Notes under the pieces: model-generated
Database searches by the model: none
Told to the model about the DNA's origin: nothing
Seen by the model: the letters and a program-made list of their open reading frames with translations, nothing else
From: Scandinavium manionii
GTDB lineage: Bacteria; Pseudomonadota; Gammaproteobacteria; Enterobacterales; Enterobacteriaceae
Length of the DNA: 64,000 bases
Assembly: GCF_024764775.1 (NCBI RefSeq)
Contig: NZ_JALIGC010000039.1
Coordinates: 186,001-250,000, forward strand
Direction of reading: 5' to 3'
Shown here: piece after piece, positions 16,580 through 25,213 of the stretch
Numbering within the stretch: position 1 is the first letter of the stretch
Layout: every line of letters begins with the position of its first letter
Made by a program: the position numbers and the translations under genes

Positions 16580-17551
16580 TTACTGTTGCAATTCTTTATC
16601 CGTAAAGAGATCTGCAAACAATGCGGTACTTAAATAACGCTCACCTGAGGACGGTAGGATAACCACAATGTTCTTATTGGTAAAGGTTTCATCTTCCTGC
16701 AGTTTCAGCGCTGCTGCGACCGCTGCACCTGAAGATATGCCTGCCAGAATGCCTTCTTCTTCCATCAAGCGACGTGCGGTAGAGATGGCTTCTTCGTTGG
16801 TGATGGTGACGACACGATCGATAAGTTTCAGATCAAGGTTGCCCGGAATGAAGCCCGCGCCGATACCCTGAATTTTGTGCGGACCTGGTTTGATCTCTTC
16901 GCCCGCCAGCGCCTGGGTGATAACCGGTGAGTCGGTCGGTTCAACCGCGACGCTAATCAAGTCGGTTTTGCCTTTGGTGCCCTTGATGTAGCGCGTGACG
17001 CCTGTCAGGGTGCCGCCGGTGCCCACACCCGAGATAAAGACATCGACCTGACCGTCGGTGTCTTCCCAGATTTCTGGGCCGGTCGTTTTTTCGTGGATTT
17101 CCGGGTTGGCCGGGTTGCTGAATTGCTGCAGCAACAGGAATTTTTCAGGATTGTCCGCCACAATTTCTTCAGCTTTCTGAATGGCACCTTTCATGCCTTT
17201 CGCACCTTCGGTCAGAACCAGATTCGCCCCCAGCGCTTTCAGCAGCTTGCGGCGTTCAACGCTCATGGTTTCTGGCATGGTCAGCGTCAGCTTGTAGCCA
17301 CGCGCAGCGGCAACGTAAGCGAGCGCAATCCCGGTGTTACCGCTGGTCGGTTCAACCAGTTCGATACCCGGTCTCAGCACGCCACGTTTTTCGGCATCCC
17401 AAATCATGTTGGCCCCGATTCGGCATTTGACGCTGAAGCTCGGGTTGCGTGACTCCACCTTCGCGAGGATGCGTCCATTACCGATTCGGTTCAGTCGAAC
17501 CAGCGGCGTATGACCGATTGTCAGCGAGTTATCTTCAAAAATCTTACTCAT
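16580..17551 (-). CDS. cysK: CysK, O-acetylserine sulfhydrylase A
   Basis: A 323-residue PLP enzyme that condenses O-acetylserine with sulfide to give cysteine, the main enzyme of the pathway. The PLP Lys is in FSVKCRIGANM (about residue 42), the substrate loop is EPTSGNTGIALA and the phosphate loop is GVGTGGTLTGVTR. Length equals E. coli CysK. It would bind CysE in the cysteine synthase complex. AAGGAC precedes the ATG. CysB control is expected from E. coli but no site was assigned here. The second isozyme, CysM, is in the same window. Confidence 0.97.
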   Translation of the reverse strand: MSKIFEDNSLTIGHTPLVRLNRIGNGRILAKVESRNPSFSVKCRIGANMIWDAEKRGVLRPGIELVEPTSGNTGIALAYVAAARGYKLTLTMPETMSVERRKLLKALGANLVLTEGAKGMKGAIQKAEEIVADNPEKFLLLQQFSNPANPEIHEKTTGPEIWEDTDGQVDVFISGVGTGGTLTGVTRYIKGTKGKTDLISVAVEPTDSPVITQALAGEEIKPGPHKIQGIGAGFIPGNLDLKLIDRVVTITNEEAISTARRLMEEEGILAGISSGAAVAAALKLQEDETFTNKNIVVILPSSGERYLSTALFADLFTDKELQQ

Positions 17552-17722
17552 AGCCCGTCCTTAACTGTATGAAATTTGGGAACGACACCAGCATACGCGG
17601 ATGGTCATGATGCGGAAGGAAAGTTTTCGTATATCGATATGCTGATGTGAAATAAAGGTTATCAGTATGGAATAAGGGATGGCACACGCCACCCCTTTTT
17701 TACTTTTATATACAGATGACAA

Positions 17723-18478
17723 TCATTTCCAGACGGCGTGCTTGTCGCGATAGCAATCCACCCACATGGCGGTGGCCCCGCAAATGGCGACGGGCAGAAT
17801 AACCAGGTTTAGCACCGGGATCATCGTGAACAGGCTGGTCAGCGCACCAAATTGCATATTGGTGACTTTGCGTGCGCGCAGTGCTTCACGCATCGTTTTG
17901 AATGGTACTTTGTGGTTATCGAATGGATAATCGCAGTACTGAATGGCCATCATCCAGGCGCTGAACAGGAACCACAGTACCGGAGCGACGGTCTGGCCGA
18001 TGCCCGGAATGAAGTACAGCACCAGCAGAATCAACGCTCGCGGTAAATACCATGCCAGTTTTTGCCATTCGCGCTTCATGATGCGCGGCACGTCTTTCAT
18101 CACGCCCAGCACGCCGGTATCGGGCGGAGTGGCTCCCGTCAGACGCGCTTCGAGCTGTTCAGCCAGCAGGCCGCTGAACGGGGCGGCAATCCAGTTGGTG
18201 ATGGTTGAGAATAAGTAGCCAAAAACAAGCAGAACGGAAAGCACCACAATCGGCCACAGCAAATAGCTTAGCCACTGCAGCCAGTCAGGAACGTGGCCCA
18301 TTAACGCCGGGATCCAGTTACCGAGTTCGCTAAACAGCCACCAGAACGCGCCGCCCATCAGCACGATGTTCACCAGCAAAGGCAGGATCACGAAACGGCG
18401 AATGCCCGGCAGGGTGATCAGTTTCCAGCCCTGTGAAAAGTAGTAAACCCCACTACGGGGTGCAGAGGTTGAAACCAT
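17723..18478 (-). CDS. cysZ: CysZ, inner-membrane sulfate transporter
   Basis: A 251-residue inner-membrane protein of the CysZ family (EI24 superfamily), close to E. coli CysZ (253). CysZ imports sulfate for assimilation. Hydrophobic segments lie near residues 25-50, 68-90, 140-165 and 205-230, with the conserved family segments PGIRRFVILPLLVN and PGIGQTVAPVLWF. It sits upstream of cysK on the same strand with a 171-base gap, so each may have its own promoter. It is divergent from zipA. Confidence 0.95.
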   Translation of the reverse strand: MVSTSAPRSGVYYFSQGWKLITLPGIRRFVILPLLVNIVLMGGAFWWLFSELGNWIPALMGHVPDWLQWLSYLLWPIVVLSVLLVFGYLFSTITNWIAAPFSGLLAEQLEARLTGATPPDTGVLGVMKDVPRIMKREWQKLAWYLPRALILLVLYFIPGIGQTVAPVLWFLFSAWMMAIQYCDYPFDNHKVPFKTMREALRARKVTNMQFGALTSLFTMIPVLNLVILPVAICGATAMWVDCYRDKHAVWK

Positions 18479-18708
18479 GGTCAGGTGATACTCCTTTTAG
18501 AAAAGTCCTGGTCATTGCGCGCCTATATTATCGGCTTGCCAGACGATATCCAGTTAGGAAATGTTCGAAAAAACAGCAAAAAGCACGATTTGGTTCATCT
18601 TTATGCTCCGAATTCCTGGTACGCACTTGCACTTGACGTAATGGGCAAATACTCTTAGTGAGTAAATGTTTGCCGTGGTGGCAAGGTGTTAGAACAACAG
18701 AGAATATA

Positions 18709-19746
18709 ATGATGCAGGATTTGCGTCTGATATTAATCATTGTTGGCGCGATCGCCATAATTGCATTGCTGGTTCACGGTTTCTGGACCAGTCGCAAAGA
18801 ACGTTCTTCTATGTTCCGCGATCGCCCAATGAAACGCATGAAATCGCGTAACGACGATGAGTCGGATGACGACAGCTTCGATGACGAGGTTGAAGGCGTA
18901 GGTGAAGTTCGTGTTCACCGGGTGAACCCTGCCCAAAACGTACATGCCGGTGAGCAAGACGCTAACCGGCAGGCGCCGCAGCATCAGTACCAGCCGCCTT
19001 ACGAGCGTCAGGTACCGCAGCAGCCCGTTAGCCAGGAAGAGCCGTTACGTCAGCCACCTCAGCCGCAGCAACAGCCAGTGCGTCAACAGCCGCCGGTTCA
19101 TCAGGCACCGGAGCAGCAGCAGCCTGTGCAGCAGCCTGTTGCCGCGCAGCAGCCTGTTTCACAACAGACGATTGTGCCTCAGTATCAGCAGCCGGAGCAG
19201 CCTCAGGTGCCACAGCAGCCTGTACCGCAGCCGCATGCCCATCAGCCTGCGCCGGTAGAGCAGCCTGTCGCTCAGCAGTCAATTGCTCAGCCTGTTGTAG
19301 AACCGCAGCCGGTGAAACAGGAGCGCAAAGAGACGGTTATCGTCTTGAGTGTTGCCGCGCATCAAGGGTCGCATATCAATGGCGAACTGCTGCGTAACAG
19401 CGTTGAGCAGACCGGTTTCGTCTTCGGCGACATGAATATTTACCATCGCCATCTGAATCCTGGCGGCGGTGGCCCGGCGCTGTTCAGCCTCGCGAACATG
19501 GTGAAGCCGGGGACATTCGACCCGGAAAACATGGTCGACATGCAAACGCCTGGCGTGACCATCTTCATGCAGGTGCCGTCTTACGGTGACGAGCTACAAA
19601 ACTTCAAGTTGATGCTGCAATCTGCGCAGTACATCGCGGATGAAGTCGGTGGTGTGGTGCTGGACGATCAGCGCCGAATGATCACCCCGCAGAAGGTGCG
19701 TGAGTATCAGGATCGTATCCGCGAAGTGAAAGACGCCAACGCATAA
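18709..19746 (+). CDS. zipA: ZipA, FtsZ membrane anchor for cell division
   Basis: A 345-residue essential division protein. It has one N-terminal membrane segment (LRLILIIVGAIAIIALLVHG), then a basic/acidic charged stretch, a long Pro/Gln-rich linker (about residues 85-215) and a C-terminal globular domain that binds the FtsZ tail (from about KETVIVLSVAAHQG onwards). The start MMQDLRL at 18709 matches E. coli and is chosen over an in-frame ATG at 18658. The linker is longer and more repetitive than in E. coli (345 against 328 residues). It is followed by ligA, as in K-12. Confidence 0.95.
   Translation: MMQDLRLILIIVGAIAIIALLVHGFWTSRKERSSMFRDRPMKRMKSRNDDESDDDSFDDEVEGVGEVRVHRVNPAQNVHAGEQDANRQAPQHQYQPPYERQVPQQPVSQEEPLRQPPQPQQQPVRQQPPVHQAPEQQQPVQQPVAAQQPVSQQTIVPQYQQPEQPQVPQQPVPQPHAHQPAPVEQPVAQQSIAQPVVEPQPVKQERKETVIVLSVAAHQGSHINGELLRNSVEQTGFVFGDMNIYHRHLNPGGGGPALFSLANMVKPGTFDPENMVDMQTPGVTIFMQVPSYGDELQNFKLMLQSAQYIADEVGGVVLDDQRRMITPQKVREYQDRIREVKDANA
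19060..19320 (+). repeat. Degenerate QQPV-coding repeats in the zipA linker
   Basis: The linker DNA repeats close variants of CAGCAGCCTGT many times (for example near 19118, 19131, 19149, 19216 and 19259), encoding QQPV/EQPV units. This is low-complexity coding sequence, likely to vary in copy number between strains. Confidence 0.7.
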
Positions 19747-19773
19747 ACGCCCGGCGTATCACACCCCTTCCTG

Positions 19774-19799
19774 AACCCCCGCCTGTCGGGGGTTTTTTA
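19774..19799 (+). terminator. zipA terminator
   Basis: AACCCCC, loop GCCTGTC, GGGGGTT followed by TTTTAT, 27 bases after the zipA stop and 16 bases before the ligA start. Confidence 0.85.
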
Positions 19800-19815
19800 T
19801 CATTGATGGTGGGAT

Positions 19816-21831
19816 ATGGAACCAATCGAACAACAACTTACTGAACTGCGAACCACGCTTCGCCATCACGAATACCTCTATCACGTAATGGATGCGCCGG
19901 AAGTGCCGGACGTCGAATACGACCGCTTGATGCGCGAACTGCGCGAGCTGGAACAGCAACACCCCGAGCTGATTACCCCTGATTCACCAACGCAGCGCGT
20001 AGGCGCCGCGCCGCTGACTTCGTTCAGCCAGATTCGGCATGAAGTGCCTATGCTGTCGCTGGATAACGTCTTCGACGAAGAGAGTTTTGTCGCCTTTAAC
20101 AAGCGCGTGCAGGACCGACTGAAAAGCACTGATGCGTTGACCTACTGCTGCGAACTGAAGCTCGATGGCCTGGCCGTCAGCATCCTGTATGAAAACGGCG
20201 TACTGATTCAGGCGGCAACGCGCGGCGATGGTACTACCGGCGAAGATATTACGGCCAACGTGCGCACCATCCGTGCGATTCCGCTGAAGCTGCGTGGCGA
20301 CAATATTCCTGCGCGTCTGGAAGTGCGTGGCGAAGTGTTCCTACCGCAAGCGGGCTTTGAGAAAATCAACGAAGACGCGCGTCGGACCGGCGGCAAACTG
20401 TTTGCTAACCCGCGTAATGCAGCGGCAGGTTCTCTGCGCCAGCTTGACCCACGCGTCACCGCGAAGCGACCGCTTACTTTCTTCTGCTACGGCGTGGGCG
20501 TTCTGGAAGGCGGCGAACTGCCGGGCAGCCATCTTGGCCGCTTGCAGCAGTTTAAAGCCTGGGGCCTGCCGGTCAGCAACCGCGTTAAGCTGTGCAGCTC
20601 TCCGGAGGAAGTACTCGCTTACTACCATAAGGTTGAAGAAGACCGCCCAACGCTCGGGTTTGATATCGACGGCGTGGTTATCAAGGTTGATTCGCTGGAG
20701 CTTCAGGAACAGCTGGGCTTTGTGGCGCGTGCGCCGCGCTGGGCGGTGGCGTTTAAATTCCCTGCGCAGGAGCAAATGACCTTCGTACGCGATGTGGAAT
20801 TTCAGGTCGGACGCACCGGGGCTATAACGCCCGTGGCGCGTCTGGAGCCGGTGCAGGTTGCTGGCGTACTGGTGAGCAATGCCACGCTGCATAACGCCGA
20901 CGAAATTGAACGTCTGGGCCTGCGTATTGGCGATAAGGTCGTTATCCGCCGCGCCGGGGATGTCATCCCGCAGGTGGTCAACGTGGTGCTGTCAGAGCGG
21001 CCGGATGATACGCGTGCCGTTGAGTTTCCAGCACATTGCCCGGTCTGCGGGTCTGACGTCGAGCGTGTGGACGGTGAAGTCGTTACTCGCTGCACCGGCG
21101 GTTTGATTTGCGGGGCACAGCGTAAAGAAGCGTTAAAGCACTTTGTCTCGCGTCGGGCGCTGGATGTCGACGGCATGGGCGACAAAATTATCGATCAGCT
21201 GGTCGAGAAAGAGTACGTCCAGACCCCGGCGGATCTGTTCCGTTTAACCGCAGGCAAGCTAACCGGACTCGATCGCATGGGGCCGAAATCGGCGCAGAAT
21301 GTGGTCAGCGCGCTGGAAAAATCGAAAGAAACGACTTTCGCGCGTTTCCTGTATGCGCTCGGTATCCGTGAAGTGGGTGAAGCGACAGCCGCAGGCCTGG
21401 CGGCGCATTTCGGCACGCTGGATGCACTGATTGCCGCCTCCATCGAGGATCTGCAAAAGGTGCAGGACGTCGGGATTGTCGTCGCTACCCATGTGTTCAA
21501 CTTTTTTGCTGAAGAGAGCAACCGCGACGTGATTCAACAGCTTCAGGCTGAAGGCGTTCACTGGCCTGCGCCGGTGGTCATCAATGCCGAAGAGATTGAC
21601 AGCCCGTTCGCCGGGAAAACTGTAGTGCTGACCGGCAGCCTGAGTCAGATGTCACGTGACGATGCCAAAGCGCGTCTGGTTGAACTCGGGGCGAAAGTGG
21701 CGGGCAGCGTATCGAAGAAAACAGATTTGGTGATTGCCGGTGAGGCCGCGGGCTCGAAGCTTGCGAAAGCTCAAGAGCTAGGCATTGACGTCATCGACGA
21801 AGCGGAAATGCTGCGCCTGTTAGGAGTGTAA
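19816..21831 (+). CDS. ligA: LigA, NAD-dependent DNA ligase
   Basis: A 671-residue ligase, the same length as E. coli LigA, essential for joining Okazaki fragments and for repair. The N-terminal Ia domain contacts NAD+, and the adenylated Lys is in CELKLDGLAVS (about residue 115). An OB fold follows, then the four-Cys zinc finger (CPVCGSDVERVDGE...CTGGLICGAQR), HhH motifs in the middle third and a C-terminal BRCT domain (from about FAGKTVVLTGSLSQ). It lies between the zipA terminator and ypeB, whose GTG start begins one base after the ligA stop. Confidence 0.97.
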   Translation: MEPIEQQLTELRTTLRHHEYLYHVMDAPEVPDVEYDRLMRELRELEQQHPELITPDSPTQRVGAAPLTSFSQIRHEVPMLSLDNVFDEESFVAFNKRVQDRLKSTDALTYCCELKLDGLAVSILYENGVLIQAATRGDGTTGEDITANVRTIRAIPLKLRGDNIPARLEVRGEVFLPQAGFEKINEDARRTGGKLFANPRNAAAGSLRQLDPRVTAKRPLTFFCYGVGVLEGGELPGSHLGRLQQFKAWGLPVSNRVKLCSSPEEVLAYYHKVEEDRPTLGFDIDGVVIKVDSLELQEQLGFVARAPRWAVAFKFPAQEQMTFVRDVEFQVGRTGAITPVARLEPVQVAGVLVSNATLHNADEIERLGLRIGDKVVIRRAGDVIPQVVNVVLSERPDDTRAVEFPAHCPVCGSDVERVDGEVVTRCTGGLICGAQRKEALKHFVSRRALDVDGMGDKIIDQLVEKEYVQTPADLFRLTAGKLTGLDRMGPKSAQNVVSALEKSKETTFARFLYALGIREVGEATAAGLAAHFGTLDALIAASIEDLQKVQDVGIVVATHVFNFFAEESNRDVIQQLQAEGVHWPAPVVINAEEIDSPFAGKTVVLTGSLSQMSRDDAKARLVELGAKVAGSVSKKTDLVIAGEAAGSKLAKAQELGIDVIDEAEMLRLLGV

Positions 21832-21832
21832 C

Positions 21833-22051
21833 GTGGAAAAAGAGCAGCTGATTGAAATCGCCAACACTGAGATGCCGTTTGGTAAATACAAAGGCCGGAT
21901 GCTGATTGATGTGCCGGAGGAATATTTGCTGTGGTTTGCCCGTAAGGATGAATTTCCCGCCGGGCGGCTCGGGGAACTGATGGCCATCACGCTGCTGATT
22001 AAAACGGAGGGGCTGACCCATCTGGTTCAGCCCCTCAAGCGCAGCCGTTAA
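21833..22051 (+). CDS. ypeB: YpeB, DUF3820 small protein
   Basis: A 72-residue protein starting with GTG at 21833, one base after the ligA stop codon, with TAGGAG upstream inside ligA. It belongs to the DUF3820 family: MPFGKYKGRMLIDVPEEYLLWF is the conserved core and probably binds nucleic acid or nucleotide, but the function is unknown. Length and sequence match E. coli YpeB. Its last four bases overlap the 3' end of the convergent yfeH. Confidence 0.9.
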   Translation: MEKEQLIEIANTEMPFGKYKGRMLIDVPEEYLLWFARKDEFPAGRLGELMAITLLIKTEGLTHLVQPLKRSR

Positions 22052-23046
22052 GCTTTCGCCTCGTCAACGGCGTTTTTGGCCAGCAGTTCATCCGTCTGGC
22101 GTTTATAGCGACGCGCCAACACCGCACAGACCATCAGCTGGATCTGATGGAAAATCATCAGCGGCAGCACCATCATTCCGATCATTGCGGTCGGGAAGAG
22201 AATATTGGCCATCGGAATACCGTTGGCCAGGCTCTTTTTCGAACCACAGAATACAATCGTAATCTCATCGGCTTTGTTAAAACCGCATTTACGTGCCACA
22301 AACGTGTTCACGACAATCACAATCGCCAGCAGCACAATGCTCACCACCACGATAAACAGCAGCGACCCGACGCCAACCTTGTGCCAGATTCCGTTGACCA
22401 CCGCTTCACTGAAGGCGGAGTAAACGACCAGCAGAATCGATGTCTGGTCCGTTTTGGAAATCCACTTCTTGTTACGCGACACCCAGGCGGCGGTCCACGG
22501 CCGGGACAGATGGCCCAACACGAACGGCAGCAGAAGTTGCAGCATGATTTTGCCGACCTGCTCCAGACTGCCTTCCGCACCGTGCAGATTCATCAGCAGC
22601 CCAACCAACAGCGGCGAAACGAAAATCCCGAGCAGGCTGGATGCCGACGCGGAACACACCGCCGCCGCGACGTTACCGCCCGCCATCGACGTAAACGCAA
22701 TGGCAGACTGCACGGTAGCGGGCAGAATGCACAGATAAATGAAGCCGTTATAGAGTGTCGGATCGACATTGATGGGCGCCCAGAGAGCAAAAAGCACACC
22801 GAGTACGGGGAACACCACGAAGGTGCTGCACATTACCCAGAGATGTAGTCGCCAATGGCTGCCCCCAGCGATAATCGCTTCGCGGGAGAGTTTGGCACCG
22901 TGCATAAAGAACAGCAGTGCAATGGCGGCAGTGGTCAGGCCTTCAAAGAAAGGCACGTATCCGCCGCGAGCGGGAAACAGGGAAGCCAGCAGAACGACGC
23001 TAATCAGCGTCAGTGTAAAAGGGTCGAGAATGCGGAAAAGTTTCAT
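22048..23046 (-). CDS. yfeH: YfeH, SBF-like (bile acid:Na+ symporter superfamily) transporter
   Basis: A 332-residue membrane protein with about ten hydrophobic segments, of the SBF-like family (bile acid:sodium symporter superfamily). Segments such as FCGSKKSLANGIPMANILF near the C-terminal side are typical of this family. The physiological substrate is not known. It is convergent with ypeB (4-base overlap) and divergent from the LysR gene yfeR with an 89-base gap. That arrangement suggests YfeR may control yfeH; the link is inference from layout. Confidence 0.9.
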   Translation of the reverse strand: MKLFRILDPFTLTLISVVLLASLFPARGGYVPFFEGLTTAAIALLFFMHGAKLSREAIIAGGSHWRLHLWVMCSTFVVFPVLGVLFALWAPINVDPTLYNGFIYLCILPATVQSAIAFTSMAGGNVAAAVCSASASSLLGIFVSPLLVGLLMNLHGAEGSLEQVGKIMLQLLLPFVLGHLSRPWTAAWVSRNKKWISKTDQTSILLVVYSAFSEAVVNGIWHKVGVGSLLFIVVVSIVLLAIVIVVNTFVARKCGFNKADEITIVFCGSKKSLANGIPMANILFPTAMIGMMVLPLMIFHQIQLMVCAVLARRYKRQTDELLAKNAVDEAKA

Positions 23047-23135
23047 AAACGCTCCTGAAAGTCGATGCCGCTATTGTGCTTTCTCTGCTTTGAGAAATAA
23101 AATTGATTTATTGCATCCATTGATGAATTAAACAG

Positions 23136-24062
23136 ATGAATTATTCCCTGCGTCAGCTGAAAGTGTTTATTACCGTTGCCCGGGCCAAAAGCTTTAGCCG
23201 GGCAGGGGAGATGATTGGCCTGAGCCAGTCGGCGGTGAGTCACAGTGTGAAAGAGCTGGAGCATCAGACCGGCGTGAAGCTGCTCGACCGCACCACGCGA
23301 GAAGTGGTGCTGACCGAAGCCGGGCAGCAACTGGCAATTCGGCTTGAGCGTTTGCTTGACGAACTGAACAGTACTCTGCTTGAAGCCGGGCGCGTCGGCC
23401 AGCAGCTCGCGGGCACCGTGCGGGTGGCGGCGAGCCAAACCATTTCGGCACATCTGATCCCGCAATGCATCGCGGCCAGTAATCAGCGTTATCCTGAAAT
23501 TGATTTTGTGCTTCACGACCGACCGCAGCGGTGGGTGCTGGAGAGTATTCGTCAGGGTGAAGTGGATTTTGGGATTGTGATAGACCCGGGTGCAGTGGGG
23601 GACTTGCAGTGTGAGCCGATTCTGTCAGAGCCGTTTTTTGTGTTGTGCCGGGGCGATCATCCTTTTTCCGGGCTTCAAAGCGTTGAGTGGCAGGCGTTGC
23701 AGGGGACCAGGATGGTGTTGCAGGATTATGCGTCAGGCAGCCGACCTCTGATCGACGCCGCACTCGCGTATCATGCCATCGAGGCCAATATTGTGCAGGA
23801 GATTGGGCATCCGGCGACGCTTTTCCCGATGGTCGAAGCCGGAATTGGGATCAGCATTTTACCCGCGCTGGCGCTGCCGTTGCCGCAGGGCAGTCAGCTG
23901 ATGGTTAAACGCCTGACACCAGTTGTTGATCGGCAATTGATGCTGGCGAGACGTAAAAACCGTTCGCTTTCGACCGCGGCACAAGCTTTGTGGGATGTCG
24001 TCGGACAACAGGCCCAGGCGCTTACTGCTGCCCGTGCCCACGACCCGCTGTATCAGACATAA
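23136..24062 (+). CDS. yfeR: YfeR, LysR-family transcriptional regulator
   Basis: A 308-residue LysR-type regulator. The N-terminal winged helix-turn-helix is visible as RAKSFSRAGEMIGLSQSAVSHSVKELE, and the rest is the two-lobed effector-binding domain (VAASQTISAHLIPQCI, then ISILPALALPL). It is transcribed away from yfeH, the classic layout for a LysR regulator and its target. In Salmonella YfeR has been linked to osmolarity-dependent expression; that is recalled, not seen here. The last ten bases overlap the 3' end of the next gene on the other strand. Confidence 0.9.
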   Translation: MNYSLRQLKVFITVARAKSFSRAGEMIGLSQSAVSHSVKELEHQTGVKLLDRTTREVVLTEAGQQLAIRLERLLDELNSTLLEAGRVGQQLAGTVRVAASQTISAHLIPQCIAASNQRYPEIDFVLHDRPQRWVLESIRQGEVDFGIVIDPGAVGDLQCEPILSEPFFVLCRGDHPFSGLQSVEWQALQGTRMVLQDYASGSRPLIDAALAYHAIEANIVQEIGHPATLFPMVEAGIGISILPALALPLPQGSQLMVKRLTPVVDRQLMLARRKNRSLSTAAQALWDVVGQQAQALTAARAHDPLYQT

Positions 24063-24400
24063 ATATCAATCTGATGGTCATCCGACGGGTTGTTTACTCC
24101 GGTGGCTGGAGTTGAAGGCGTCGCTTGCAGCTGCTCTTTTTCGGCCTGCTGGCGTTGGATCTGCGCCAGCTGCGCTTCAAGCATCGTGATTTGTTCCTGA
24201 ATCATCTCCGCCTGCTTCTGTTTTTCATCCGCATCACCGCTGCCGTCAGCAATGGTTTTCAGCTGTTGGGTCAGTTTGGTTATTTGCTGAGTGATACGAG
24301 TGATTTGAGAAGACGCGTCAGTGCCCTGCGGACTGGCGGTAACGGTTGTCGTTTGCAGACCGGGTGCAGAAGAAGAGGGTAACGAAATTGCCGCCATCAT
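24053..24400 (-). CDS. FlxA-like coiled-coil protein
   Basis: A 115-residue protein resembling the FlxA-like family. The central half (about residues 30-95) is Gln-, Lys- and Ala-rich with a heptad-like pattern (ITRITQQITKLTQQL, then MIQEQITMLEAQLAQIQRQQAEKE) that predicts a coiled coil. The ends are Ser/Thr/Pro-rich. It has no signal peptide or membrane segment. It overlaps the 3' end of yfeR by ten bases. FlxA in E. coli is a sigma-28-dependent gene of unknown function. No flagellar genes are near here, and no sigma-28 promoter was confirmed. An adjacent Met codon (24397) is an alternative start. Confidence 0.7.
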   Translation of the reverse strand: MMAAISLPSSSAPGLQTTTVTASPQGTDASSQITRITQQITKLTQQLKTIADGSGDADEKQKQAEMIQEQITMLEAQLAQIQRQQAEKEQLQATPSTPATGVNNPSDDHQIDIYV

Positions 24401-24490
24401 GCGTTCCTTTCAATACGGAAAACAGAGTTATCGGCAGAATGGTGTTGGGCTTGAGGAAAAAGAATTGAGAGGGGAAGTCTGGAGAGACGT

Positions 24491-24600
24491 GCAGGATATC
24501 ACTCGTCTCATCCTGAGACTCGCCCTGCGGGTCACCGCTAGCGGTGATGCAAAATCGTTCCCGACGATTTTGTCGAACCTGCAGCAGGTTCTCATCCTGC
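24491..24600. repeat. Compact five-stem palindromic element beside the tRNA-Lys terminator
   Basis: A closing stem GCAGGAT (24491-24497)/ATCCTGC (24594-24600) encloses four internal hairpins: TCTCA/TGAGA (24506-24518); the perfect 16-base palindrome TCACCGCTAGCGGTGA (24532-24547); CAAAATCGT/ACGATTTTG with a 5-base loop (24550-24572); and GAACCTGC/GCAGGTTC with a 1-base centre (24575-24591). All stems are exact. It does not code for protein in any convincing way. It could be a dispersed repeat, a structured RNA or a relic of one; the nature is unknown. Confidence 0.6.
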
Positions 24601-24616
24601 CCGAATCGCATATAGC

Positions 24617-24643
24617 AAAAAGGCGCCTTTAGGGCGCCTTTTT
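24617..24643 (-). terminator. Terminator of the tRNA-Val/Lys operon
   Basis: AAAAAGGCGCC, loop TTTAG, GGCGCCTTTTT, just past the 3' end of the tRNA-Lys gene when read on the minus strand. Confidence 0.88.
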
Positions 24644-24647
24644 ACAT

Positions 24648-24723
24648 TGGTGGGTCGTGCAGGATTCGAACCTGCGACCAATTGATTAAAAGTCAACTGC
24701 TCTACCAACTGAGCTAACGACCC
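24648..24723 (-). tRNA. lysV: tRNA-Lys (anticodon TTT)
   Basis: 76 bases on the minus strand, GGGTCGTTAGCTCAGTTGG at the 5' end and encoded CCA at the 3' end. The anticodon loop CTTTTAA reads lysine codons. The T loop GGTTCGAATCC is intact. It is the last gene of a four-tRNA operon next to gltX, as in E. coli lysV. Confidence 0.96.
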
Positions 24724-24727
24724 GAAG

Positions 24728-24803
24728 TGGTGGGTGATGACGGGATCGAACCGCCGACCCCCTCCTTGTAAGGGAGGTGCTCTCCCAGCTGAGCTAATCA
24801 CCC
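24728..24803 (-). tRNA. tRNA-Val (anticodon TAC), copy nearest tRNA-Lys
   Basis: 76 bases starting GGGTGATTAGCTCAGCTGGG, with anticodon loop TTACAAG (TAC), T loop GTTCGATCC and encoded CCA. It is only four bases from tRNA-Lys. Confidence 0.96.
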
Positions 24804-24842
24804 ACTTCGGTACTTCATGTAAGAAACGCGCTGGCGAGAAAT

Positions 24843-24918
24843 TGGTGGGTGATGACGGGATCGAACCGCCGACCCCCTCCTTGTAAGGGAGGTGCTCTCC
24901 CAGCTGAGCTAATCACCC
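24843..24918 (-). tRNA. tRNA-Val (anticodon TAC), middle copy
   Basis: Identical in all 76 bases, as far as I can see by eye, to the copy at 24728-24803. It belongs to the same operon; E. coli names the three copies valU, valX and valY. Confidence 0.96.
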
Positions 24919-24971
24919 ACTTCTCAATTTCTTACATTTACTGCTTCACACGGCGGAGACTACAAAAGTAG

Positions 24972-25047
24972 TGGTGGGTGATGACGGGTTCGAACCGCCG
25001 ACCCCCTCCTTGTAAGGGAGGTGCTCTCCCAGCTGAGCTAATCACCC
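24972..25047 (-). tRNA. tRNA-Val (anticodon TAC), first gene of the operon
   Basis: Same as the other two except that the T loop reads GTTCGAACC rather than GTTCGATCC. It is transcribed first, from the strong promoter just upstream. Confidence 0.96.
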
Positions 25048-25065
25048 CCGCTGTGTTGGAGTCGC

Positions 25066-25093
25066 ATTATAGGGAGAGTTGAAAATGAGTCAA
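25066..25093 (-). promoter_or_regulatory. Promoter of the tRNA-Val/Lys operon
   Basis: On the minus strand TTGACT (25093-25088), a 16-base spacer and a perfect TATAAT (25071-25066), followed by the GC-rich discriminator GCGACTCC typical of stringently controlled stable-RNA promoters. Confidence 0.85.
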
Positions 25094-25213
25094 CGCCTTT
25101 TCCAAAGATTTTTTTCGTTCGTCGTAAAATTAAACAAAACGATCGCGAATCGTTCCGTGGCGCATGATTTATAAACAAAATCAGCTAAGCGCAGTGATTC
25201 ACAGGGATGAACG

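Noticed and set aside
16411..16617. A 68-codon frame over the end of cysK and its terminator
   Set aside because: It starts inside cysK, crosses the terminator hairpin and has no recognisable sequence features.
17670..17706. A hairpin with a T tract between cysK and cysZ
   Set aside because: The stem GGGATGGC/GCCACCCC has a mismatch, and the T tract faces the plus strand, where no gene is transcribed into it. It does not suit cysZ, which is read the other way, so it is not called as a terminator.
24648..25047. The repeated tRNA-Val units as a possible CRISPR-like array
   Set aside because: The repeats are full 76-base tRNA genes with cloverleaf features and encoded CCA, and the gaps differ in length. 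There are no cas genes nearby.
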